Below are positions 54,782-64,000 of a DNA stretch of 64,000 bases, piece by piece. The notes beneath the pieces are model-generated. The model was given only the letters and a program-made list of their open reading frames with translations, searched no databases and was not told the origin of the DNA. Every line of letters begins with the position of its first letter. The first letter of the stretch is position 1. The stretch covers positions 10,283,494-10,347,493 of the forward strand of contig NC_064047.1 in assembly GCF_932526225.1 (NCBI RefSeq), read 5' to 3'. The stretch is from Nematostella vectensis. Its lineage: Eukaryota > Cnidaria > Anthozoa > Actiniaria > Edwardsiidae. A program made the translations under genes and the position numbers.

Positions 54782-57700
54782 ATGTTTGGGGCTTACAACA
54801 GAAGACAGCACAGAGCTCAAGTATTATTCAAGTCTGCTGCAAAAGACACCAAACCACTGCTAATAAACCCTGGCTTTTTGGAGCAAAATATTTTCGAGTT
54901 CATCTTGCAAGATTTGGCCTATTGGTCTACGCATGCGCTTTGGAGGCTAACAAACTTCAATGTGCGATTACAAGATAAAACGGGCGTCTGGGAACAAAGG
55001 TAAAAAGAATTGTCCGGGAATTTTTTATATAATGCGGTGCTAGAAGTGCTCGTAAAAGGCGACTAAAGCTATCATATCCATACTTGGTTTACACCCACAG
55101 TTATAAACGCTTTTTTGTCACTACTCAGCGGCGTAGCCAGGATTTTTTAACAGGAGGGGGCGCAAAAGGCCCTTTCAAGGCATTTTCTTCTTTGTTTAAG
55201 ATAATGTCTCATAGAATTACTGTATTTTTGGCTGCTAGAAGGGGGAGAGGGGGGGGGGGCGGCCCCCCTTGGCCACCCCCTGCCTACGCCCCTGCTACTC
55301 TTGATAAACAGCTTGAAAAACTTTGGGTTTTCGCTGGCGTTGAATTTGGCCGCAAAGCAATGTATTGGTAGGGTGAGTTGGGCTCTTCAATAATCAGATA
55401 TCATGTCATAGCACAGGCATTATCATCACAGCCCCTCACTACCCCATTAATAAAAAAAAATGATTATGTTGTTATGAGAATTTCGCGGCCGAAAAAAGAA
55501 TCGCTGCATCTTGAGCATGCGAAAATAAAGTGATCACTATTGCTCATTTGTTATTATAATATATCAAGATTCATGTTTTGACTGAACAAGATCAATAGTG
55601 AGAAATAAATACCTAGAATCGTCATTTGTCGCCTGAGTGATCCACTCTTCGAGTGCTGTCTTTGATGGCTGATGTCATCAATATAAGTTCTCTAGTCCCT
55701 AAGGAATTCCTTTATTTTTCATTAGCGTGTTCGCACTTTGTATGCAAATATGGATCGTTCCAGTTTTTAAGACCCTGGAAGAGTTTTTCTTTGAAATCAC
55801 TGGTGCAAAAAGCGCATACGATTAGCCATATTCACTGCGAGGTTGCATGGCCTAAGTTGTACGGATTATTTCTCTGAGAAATAGTTCGGATAGAGAACTT
55901 TTTATAACATGGGGACCGAAGCTGAATTCAAGAAAAGGTAAAGCTCTTCTTTTGGCCTCCTGATCACAGTGTAATGGCTTTGTGTGTGTAGAATTGTCAA
56001 GGTTTTGTTTATCACTAGTTACAAGTTCGTTTATTTTTATGATAAGAGGCTATTTCTGCACCTCAATATCGGATTTGCACTTTCTTTTTTAAATAACTTA
56101 GATGTTAACTTATGTACTGTATCAGATAAGTTAAGATCAGTGTTAGGATAGGAGCTAGCAAATAACCGGACAAGTGTTTGATGCGCAATATGTTTGTTTA
56201 GGGTTCTTTTCCAGTCTTATACAGAGTTTTAGCTTAACAGTATCTGTTTATTCCCGTTTCACCGCCGTTTATACAATATGTGACTCCCTTTGACCGTCCA
56301 TGATATTTAAGAGAACGGGTTTTAACCGGGGAAATCACAAAAGTGTACTTTAAATGTAATATCAATTATTTTCTTATTGGCTAAATTAACATGCAACGCA
56401 TCTAGTTGTAGACAATAGTGAAAACACGCTTCGGCAACATCCAGCTGTGTCGACCTTTTCTTACCTGTGAGCCTTCTCCTGGTGTCCGACTTTTTGCCGA
56501 AATGTTCAGGAAAGATAATATATTTCCTTGCTTTCAGATAACAACCTGCATTATGTTTTAATGATTTGGCTCCACGAATATTTTCCAAATGACTCTGTTG
56601 TAATTAAATTCACACATGCTAACGAAATACACTTGTTGCTTTGTGTCTGTCAAATCACTTATAATTGAAATAGCTGGTTGCAGAAGTGAGACAAATCTGA
56701 CAGCTCGTAGTCGCTTGTTTGGTGCTCGTCCGTTACTATCGAATCCGTTGTATCGCGGCCCGCGTTTTCAAAACACAATTTGTTTTGGTTCTCTGTTCCG
56801 TCAATAATTTTATTCTGAGCCAATCAGAGTCTCGCTTTGTGCACTTCCCTGGCTATCCTCTGGAGGAAAACCAGACAGTGTCGCGACACAAAGCCGGGCA
56901 ACTGCACTAGGCAAGAGATGGCAAGAATCTGATTGGCTTAGAATAATTTGACTTGCTGGACAGAAAATCTCAAAAGACAAATACAAATCGATGTTTTGGA
57001 AATGCGGCGTCGCGATACAACGGATTCAACAGTAAAAAATCGGATCGAAGTTCGTTTGCTGGACTCCTTATTTAAAGGGGCCGTTGGTATTGTCCCCTCT
57101 GAAACGGATAGTGTGAAACGCCCAGAAGATAGCACGTAAGCGCAGTTATCTTTGGAAAAATGCTCCAAATCGACAGGGGAAATGAAAAGGGAGGAGGGGG
57201 GGCTGGTTGAAATACAGTCGTAAAATATATAAAAGCAAATGGCGTCCTCCCTCTTTCAAATACAAGAAAGGACTGAACCTACAATAGGGCAGCCAAGTAA
57301 CGGGATTTTAGCATAGATCTTGCGGAATTTTTTCTTTGTACTTGATTTATTATCAAGTTTTTTTATTTAAATAGAGTCGATAAAATGCAGAAACATTACC
57401 AACATTTCCAATAAATGTACTGAATCCACCAGTTTAGCATCATATACAACGGTTAAACCGTAACATTGTAAACAATATTAAACAAAAAATAACCCGAAAT
57501 GCACTACTTTTACGCAATTGATAGTACTGAAAGAAGAAAGAAAAGTAAAATGTATCTCTTCATTATTTTCAATCCCATGCTCCACTAGTGCATTGGATGT
57601 AAAAGCAGTCCCATAATGCATCACAGCTATGGCTCTTACTAGCCGGTTCTTTTCAACTCAAAAACAATACAACAATCGAACTCTTAATAAGCTCTCAGAT

Positions 57701-60700
57701 TCTTTCTTTCTCATAATAAGGAAACATAATACCCCAAACAAGGGTTTATTATTTGAATGAGCAGCGAGCTTTGCTATTCATGCAACGCTATATTCATTAT
57801 TATGCTTGTGAATGAATCACTAACCCACAAATACACGTATTTGTACAGGCAAATTGGTGAACTGTGCTAAGGAATGAACGAATAACATGGAATGATTTTT
57901 TTTTATTCAAGTTGATTTGAAAATCTGCAAGATGCCGGCTTCTGAACTCCTATATATTCCATACTCACAAAAGTATTAATCTATGTAACATAACGTTAAT
58001 TGACAAGCTTACTTTGCGTTTGTCTATTTTTCATTTTATATTTTCTAGTTTTATTTACTCACTTCTAAACTTGTCATTTGTTTTTTGTTTTAAGGCAGAA
58101 GGAATTGATGGGAGAGTGGAAAGCCAACGCTTTAAAGTATTCCAAGAACTTGAGAACAATTGAAGAATCCTGGAAAAAACTCGGGCCCTTTCCTTGCGAG
58201 GTTAGTTTTTCTTACACTCTATGTGGATATTATGTTATAGCCTATATCCACTATATGTGGATATTATGTTCGGCCTTGTTTTGCTAACCCGACATTATAA
58301 TAAGAGCACATCAATTAAACAATTAACTTGGCATGCAACCAATATTAGTAACTATATTTAGCTTGTCACTAATGTCTCGAGTTGTATGGATCCATAAATT
58401 ATTGTCGCTAGATATGATTTTTTCTTTGGTCTTTTTGTAGTTGTTGATGATATCTTGTGCGTTTTCTGTATCCGAAACTCGAGATAGTTTCTAAATTACT
58501 CACCATATATTAATAACAATTAATCAATCTATAAGGGTGCACTTGATTGTACTAACACAGCAAGATATAACCTTTTGACGCCAAAGAGAATACAAATCTA
58601 CTCCCAACAATAATAACCTATGACGCCGCTCTTTGCCTCTCAACCTCAGCTCTTACCCACGGGTTGAAGCACCAGATTTAAGTCATTATTGCCCTTTCTG
58701 CATGTGGAGGACATGGACACAATTATATGAACTCCACCTTAAAGAAGCCGTGTCAGCCGCTATTTTGTCACTCTTGCAAAATACCAAGTGTGAATAGGCA
58801 TCCATTTCCATCGGCTGATTTGGGAAAGTTATTGTCATATTTTCGATTGAATTTGGGATATATTTATTCGTCTGCAAAACTTTGTTTTTAGATGGTCATT
58901 CCGAAATTTCGTCACGAGGTATATATAGTCAAATGTTGAATGAAAAAGGTGTGACTAACTACGCCTCTTATATAATTAATGTTTTCAGCTTGAGACAAGT
59001 GAACAAGATGTACTCCCCATGGTTCAAAACGATGACATCGTACTGTGGAAGCAGCACATTTACGAGAGCGAGCAGCAGACAAAAAGGTTACAAATGAGGT
59101 CCCCTAAGTCATGAGCATGTGCCAGTCAGGGTTGGGGTAGCATATCAATCAATGGCTGTCGTTTTTCTAAATGGTCAAAAAGAGCCAAGGGAAAGCGCGC
59201 GGGAGACCTGTGATATTCTAAAACGTTAGGGACTAGGCTCCATATCCAAGATGGCTGCCAGCAAAATCGTAGTAAACATGAATTTCTGCAAGTTTACGTG
59301 GAAATTCTGGGCTTACAAAGCTCTAGAGCGATAAATACGGTATGTAATGCCTAATAATGAAATGACCGAGCTAGAAAAACGACAGTTTTTAAAACAAGTT
59401 TGACTGGTACGGAAAAAAGATGCGCTCTTTTAGCTTGTGCCAGTCAGGGGTGGGGTGGCGAGAGTTGCGCTCTCGTAGCCTGTAACCATCAGAGGTGGGG
59501 TAGGGAAAATGCTCGCTCTCGTAGCCTGTGCAAGTCAGGGGTGGTGGTGGGGGGAGAGTTGCGCTCTCGTAGCCTGTAACCATCAGAGGTGGGGTAGGGA
59601 AAATGTTCGCTCTCGTAGCCTGTGCCAGTCAGGGGTGGGACGAGGAGAGTTGCGCTCTCGTAGCCTGTAACCATTAGGGGTGGGGTAGGGAAAATGTTAG
59701 CCTGTACAAGTCAGGGGTGGGGTGGGGAGGTGGTGCGCTCTTGTAGCCTGTACCAGCCAGGAGTGGGGTGGGGAGGGGGTGCGCTCTCGTAGCCTGTACC
59801 AGTCAGGGGTGGGGTGGGGAGTGTTGCACTCTCGTAGCCTAACCCGTCAGGGGTGGGGTAGGGAGGGGGTTCGCTATCGTAGTCTGTGCCTGTCAGGGGT
59901 GAGGTGGATAGAGTTGCCCTATCGTATTGTATGGGTGGGGTGAGAGAGGGGAATTATTTATAATGAAGAAAGATATATAAAATTTATTTTTAGCTAAACC
60001 GAAACTCGTAGAAAATATATAAGCGCGTTCGTGTCAGTGCATTTGAAGAGTGATATTTTAAACTGGTTACCAGGTTACATATTGATGTACACATTTTTCA
60101 GCGCAATTGAAAGACTTCGATACATACATCGGGACCGAAAGCGTAAAAGATCATCGCCAGGTAAAGCGCTCAAGAAGTCACTTAAGAAGAAGCGGGTATC
60201 AAGAAAAATTCAACTGGACGCTATCATAAATTTCTTGGACCATTTCATGGTAGGCAGTGTATGAGAATTGTCATAATTGACTCAATTAAAAAATTCTGAA
60301 CGTCTTGACGTTTTGCAATTAGATCTGGCTAACGGCTCAATGAATTGAGCTGACGCGCTGCGAATTGACAATGCATTATCCCAAATATGCTATAAAGAAG
60401 ACGGTGCTCAAATGCTCAATTACACACGGTGTACAAAAGTAATTGGCTCACGGTGTGCAGAGAATCATTAAATTACGGTGCGCATATGCGTAGTTACACA
60501 TAGCGCACAAAGTTTCGCACAAAGTGTCAATTGCTCACGGTGCTCGCTAATGTTAAATTATACATGGTGTACAAAGTATAAGCGCACCAAGTGTCAATTA
60601 CTCACGGTGCGCTTATGTTAAATTATACATGTTGCACAAAGTTTTGCGCTAAGTGTCAATTGCTCACGGTGGGCTAATGTTAAAATATACCAGGGAACAC

Positions 60701-61539
60701 TTCCCTGTTTATACACGGTGCACAAAAGTTCATGTTTCACGGTGCGCAAGTCTTGATAACTCACAGCGCAAAGGCTCAGCTTTATCGAAGCGCGCAAAGG
60801 ATCAATTAGTTACGATGCGCAAAGAATTAATAATTTACTGAGGGGGGCGTAAAGGGGATACGAAAACCGCAAAACCGCACAGAAACCTCATAGATAAACA
60901 CCAAAAACCGCAAAACCGTCAAAATAAGTCAATAATCGTAAACCGCGGAGTCTAGAGAAACCGCGGAATAAAATACGACAAAACTGAAAAACCGCGCCCG
61001 AGGCAAAACCGCAAACCCTAGACCCCCCTGTTCACTGCGCAGAAAGGCCCAGCGCAAGTTCCCATTTTGACAAGTTTTATTGTTGTTGTCTAGGTTCTGC
61101 TTGATAACCAATTTGCGCATGCAGAGTTGACGGAGCAGTTCATCACCCTTGGTAACCACCGTGTGGCTGGTGGTGAGCTTAGCGAGGAGAACGCGATCAA
61201 GCTGAGGAATGAACTGGTTGCTCTAAACGCGCGATGGAACAAACTGAACGAAGAAACGCTAAGCCTTGCGGACAGGTAAGGGACCATTGATATTTGATTG
61301 GCAGGTGATGATATTCAAACAGGACAATATATATATATTTTCATGTTAATTTTATACATAGATAGTATATAAGTGATGGTAGTAATATATTCTTAATAAA
61401 TCTCCTGATGAGTGGGCAACCACGAAACAGGCTTGTAGAGATGAAACGGTAGTTCGCGTGTTTTTTTCCTACAATCCAAGATATACCCCGCTCTACACCT
61501 ATGTATTGAGCACTATTATATGAACGCCTGCACTCACGC

Positions 61540-61586
<47 letters not shown>

Positions 61587-62806
61587 TTTTTTTTCCAAAT
61601 GTGCTGTCAGCCTTCATATTGTCACCCTTGTCGCTAATACAGCTTGCATTGCATATTTACGATCTCTATGCTCTATGGCATTAGTAATTGAATATGTTAA
61701 GGCAAATATAGAGATATTTTATGGGTGGTAATGCCAGCCCCCCCCCCCCCCCCCCCCCCTCCTAGCAGCCAAAAATACAGTAAATGTAGTAGACATTATC
61801 TAAAATACAGAAGAAAATACCTTGAACCTTGAAAGTCCCTTTTGGGCCCCCTCTTGTTAAAAATCCTGGCTACGCTGCTGAATGTTGTAATTACTTGAAT
61901 GATTTAATTTTAAATAATAATAAAGGAAAGGCTGATGGTTTCTTATTGCTAAACCCACTGCTAAATCCCTGGCTAAACCCACTCGATTTCGGGGAAAAAA
62001 CAGCAATTCTTGGTCGTCTCCTAGATATGATTCGAGACCTTTGGTATTAATAGTAAGAGAGCTGGCATAACAAAATGCATTGATGATGATATAGGTTAGG
62101 ATTACTGGTGTTCAGTTATCCGTAAGCGCGTAGTCTCTTAAATAGGATCCTTCAACCGCGTTTTAGCAGCTATAAAGCTAGTAGAAATATCAATTTGCAT
62201 CGGTGTATCTAAGATCACTTTGGCATTTGTAACAATTTTATTATTTGTAATTTTATCTGTCAATAATGCCAAAAACAACAATAATAAAAGAGACATTGAC
62301 TCATTTCCCGAATTTATCCACATACGATATAGTTGACTAAAATGCTTGACTCAATCTCGTAATTCTTGGTGCACACTAGTGACACAACCAGAGAGCGACA
62401 TAGGCGCGCGCACTTTGTTTAACCCGACATAACGACATGAACATAATGACAAACAAGGGTGAAAAAACATGTTTTTCTTTCTTATGTCGTTAATTCCATG
62501 TCGATATGTCGGGCTTATGTCCAACTGTCGGACCATTCAAACTTGAACATAACGAAGATAAGAATACGCGCGCCCATGTCGTTATGTCACTAGTGTGCAC
62601 CAGGCACAAGGGAGCATTGATGTACCCATTTTAGGGTGGACCAGTTTGTACAGGACGTCGACAAGGAGTACAAGAAGCATGCGCTGTGGTTCACCAAGTG
62701 CGACAACATGGACCAGTGGCTGGCAGAGAGCGAGAAGCTGATTCGTCAGCAGAGTAAAGTGTCAGATGAACCTAAAGAGCTCAAGGAGCAGATGGATGAT
62801 ATTCAG
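54782..62806 (+). CDS. 5' part of a large spectrin-repeat protein (runs off window)
   Basis: Proposed coding exons: 54782-54999, 55894-55937 (weak), about 56962-57135, 58095-58200, 58989-59086 (or to 59098), 60102-60249, 61094-61275 and 62635-62806; the phases are mutually consistent. The last two encode spectrin-type helices: LRNELVALNARWNKLNEETL closes one repeat and FTKCDNMDQWLAESEKLIRQ begins the next, with the usual invariant Trp residues. Exon 60102-60249 is strongly basic (HRDRKRKRSSPGKALKKSLK), like a nuclear localisation signal or a nucleic-acid or microtubule-binding patch. The first exon (NPGFLEQNIFEFILQDLAYW) is helical and unrecognised. Dystrophin, dystonin/plakin or nesprin relatives are possible; no actin-binding CH domain is seen. 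A cytoskeletal linker role is inferred. Confidence 0.6.
55126..55294 (+). mobile_element. MITE, CAGCGGCGTAG family, complete copy
   Basis: 169 bp with ends CAGCGGCGTAGCCAGG and CCTGCCTACGCCCCTG (inverted), flanked on both sides by CTACT (55121-55125 and 55295-55299). It contains AACAGGAGGGGGCGCAAAAG and a G run. It lies in the first intron of the spectrin-repeat gene. Confidence 0.8.
59424..59945. repeat. 45-bp minisatellite, G-rich
   Basis: About twelve units of roughly 45 bp, pattern GCTCTCGTAGCCTGT-CA then GTCAGGGGTGGGGT and GGGGAG or GGGAAAATG. Two alternating unit types are visible. Clustered G runs on the + strand could form quadruplexes. A single unit-like fragment sits at about 59118-59140. 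Lies in an intron of the spectrin-repeat gene. Confidence 0.9.
60400..60835. repeat. Degenerate tandem repeat, CACGGTG-CACAAAGT
   Basis: Repeated CTCACGGTGCGC, TTAAATTATACA and GCACAAAGT words with a period near 80 bp, best between 60520 and 60690. Intronic. Confidence 0.8.
60845..61020. repeat. AAACCGC-rich repeat
   Basis: At least ten AACCGC words (CGAAAACCGCAAAACCGCAC and similar) with loose spacing. The related patch at 33155-33235 has ACCGCA words. Ends in a C run. Confidence 0.7.
61542..61582. repeat. (AT)n microsatellite
   Basis: About 20 uninterrupted AT units followed by a T run. Confidence 0.95.
61737..61880 (-). mobile_element. MITE, CAGCGGCGTAG family, inverted copy
   Basis: Reverse orientation of 55126-55294: AGCAGCCAAAAATACAGTAA, then TTTTGGGCCCCCTCTTGTTA and CCTGGCTACGCTGCTG. 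Its left end is a 21-base C run (61739-61759) rather than the full terminus. Confidence 0.75.
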
Positions 62807-62824
62807 GTTTGTGTCATTCACACG

Positions 62825-64000
62825 TGATGATGATGGTGATCATTATAGTGGGAGTGGTGATGTTAGTAGTGATTGAAGTTTCATTGATCATGGTGTTGTT
62901 GTTGATGATGGTGGTGTGGCGATGATGATTATGGTGATGGTGGTGATGTTGTTGGTGGTGAGGATATGATGGTGATGGTGGTGGTTGTGGCGGTGATGGT
63001 GTTATTGATGGTGATAGTGATGGTGATGGTGATAATGTGGTAATAGTGGTGATAGTGATGTTGTGATATAATATTGGTGATGATGGTGTTGGTTGACAGG
63101 GATGGTGATTGTGATGGTGGTGATGATGGTGATGATGGTGATGATGTTGTTGTGGGTGAGGTAATGATGGTGATGGTGGTGGTTGTGATGGTTAAGGTGA
63201 TGGTGATGGTGGTGGTGATAGTGGTGGTGATGATGATGGTAATAGTGGCGGTGGGGGTGGTGGTGATGGTGATGGTGTTATTGATGGTGATACTGGTGGT
63301 GATGGTGATGGTGTTTGTTGACAGTGATGATGATTGTGATGGTGGTGATGATAATGGTGATGATGTTTTTGTGGGTGAGGTCATGATGGTGATGATGGTG
63401 ATAGTGGTGGTGATGTAATGGTGATTGTAATGGTGATGGTAATGGTGATTGTAATGGTGATGGTGATGGTAATGATGGTGGTGATGGTGATGGTGATGGT
63501 AATGATGGTGGTGGTGGTGACAGTGGTGGTGGTGGTGATGATGGTGGTGATGATGATGGTGATGATGATTATAAAAGTGGCGGCGATTGTGATGATGACG
63601 GTGGTGGTGATAGTGATGATGATGGTGGTGGTGATAATGGTTGTGGTGGTGATGGTGGTGATGTTGTTGGTGATGATGATGATAGTGATGTTGATGTTGG
63701 TGGTGGTGGTGATGGTGATGATGATGGTAATATTGGCGGTGTGGTGATGATTACGATGGTGGTGATAGTGATGATGATGGTGATGGTGGTGGTGGTGATA
63801 GTGGTCGTGGTGGTGATGGTGGTGATGTTGTTGCTGCTGATGATGATGTTGATGGTGGCAGTGGTGATGGTGATGGTGATGGTGATGATGATGGTGATGA
63901 TGATGGTGATGATGATGGTAATAGTGGCGGTGATGGTGGTGATGATAGTGATGATGGTGGTGGTGATGATGATGATGGTGATGTTGATGGTGGTGGTGGT
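62825..64000. repeat. GATGGT/GGTGAT microsatellite, continues past window
   Basis: Nearly 1.2 kb of GAT, GGT and GTT triplets on the + strand directly after the last recognised exon. Hexamer and nonamer registers change along its length. It lies in an intron. Long Met/Val/Asp-like frames inside are artefacts of the triplet repeat. Confidence 0.95.

Noticed and set aside
59389-59674. Overlapping minus-strand ORFs with HYPTSDGYRLRER-type repeats
   Set aside because: They are translations of the 45-bp minisatellite.
62929-63747. Ser/Thr/Ile-rich and Met/Val-rich ORFs of 109-151 aa
   Set aside because: They are translations of the GATGGT microsatellite on both strands.

Overview
The window looks like nuclear DNA of an anthozoan cnidarian, most likely a sea anemone of the Nematostella type. 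Genes with good splice sites, short compact exons and intron-borne repeats rule out a prokaryote. The gene set (anthozoan-style secreted fibrinogen-like protein, Regnase-like RNase, two-BIR IAP, prefoldin 3) and the dense hAT, Penelope-like, piggyBac-like and foldback repeats fit a cnidarian. The species assignment is inference; no database was searched. Region 1 (1-31 kb) is a young, unstable array of a secreted cysteine-rich gene family. Intact copies lie at 1809, 15232 and 27700, a pseudogene at 10886, a copy truncated by a repeat at 26528, and an isolated module at about 17655. All are on the + strand. Each intact protein has a signal peptide, an N-terminal Cys module, a Ser/Thr-rich linker and two C-terminal Cys modules. 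All three modules share the skeleton C-x3-C-x(4-7)-C-x(n)-C-x-C. The copies carry homologous 3' flanks, including fossil remains of further modules, and homologous promoter segments, some now orphaned by insertions that look piggyBac-like (TTAA targets). Between the copies lie a near-complete hAT transposase (5.2-6.9 kb, minus strand), Penelope-like GIY-YIG remnants, foldbacks, and an unrelated three-exon secreted fibrinogen-like gene (23018-24611). Region 2 (31-39 kb) is gene-poor. It holds a 1.66-kb foldback (35.65-37.31 kb) that encloses a broken RecQ-like helicase fragment. Region 3 (39-64 kb) is housekeeping or conserved: a three-exon KH-UBA-NYN-CCCH ribonuclease (+, 39230-43105) combining N4BP1/KHNYN-like and Regnase-like parts; prefoldin subunit 3/VBP1 (minus, six exons, 50344-46841); an intronless two-BIR/UBA/RING inhibitor-of-apoptosis protein (+, 50765-53299) sharing a head-to-head promoter region with VBP1; and the 5' part of a large spectrin-repeat gene (+, from about 54782) that runs off the right edge, with introns full of minisatellites and a terminal 1.2-kb GATGGT-type microsatellite. 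The RNase and the IAP may both act in innate-immune or stress signalling; the cysteine-rich array is a secreted, lineage-specific family under birth-and-death turnover. I see no CRISPR array and no operon. The most novel items are the N4BP1/Regnase hybrid architecture, the three-module Cys family with its fossil duplication, and the repeat insertions that separate promoters from genes.
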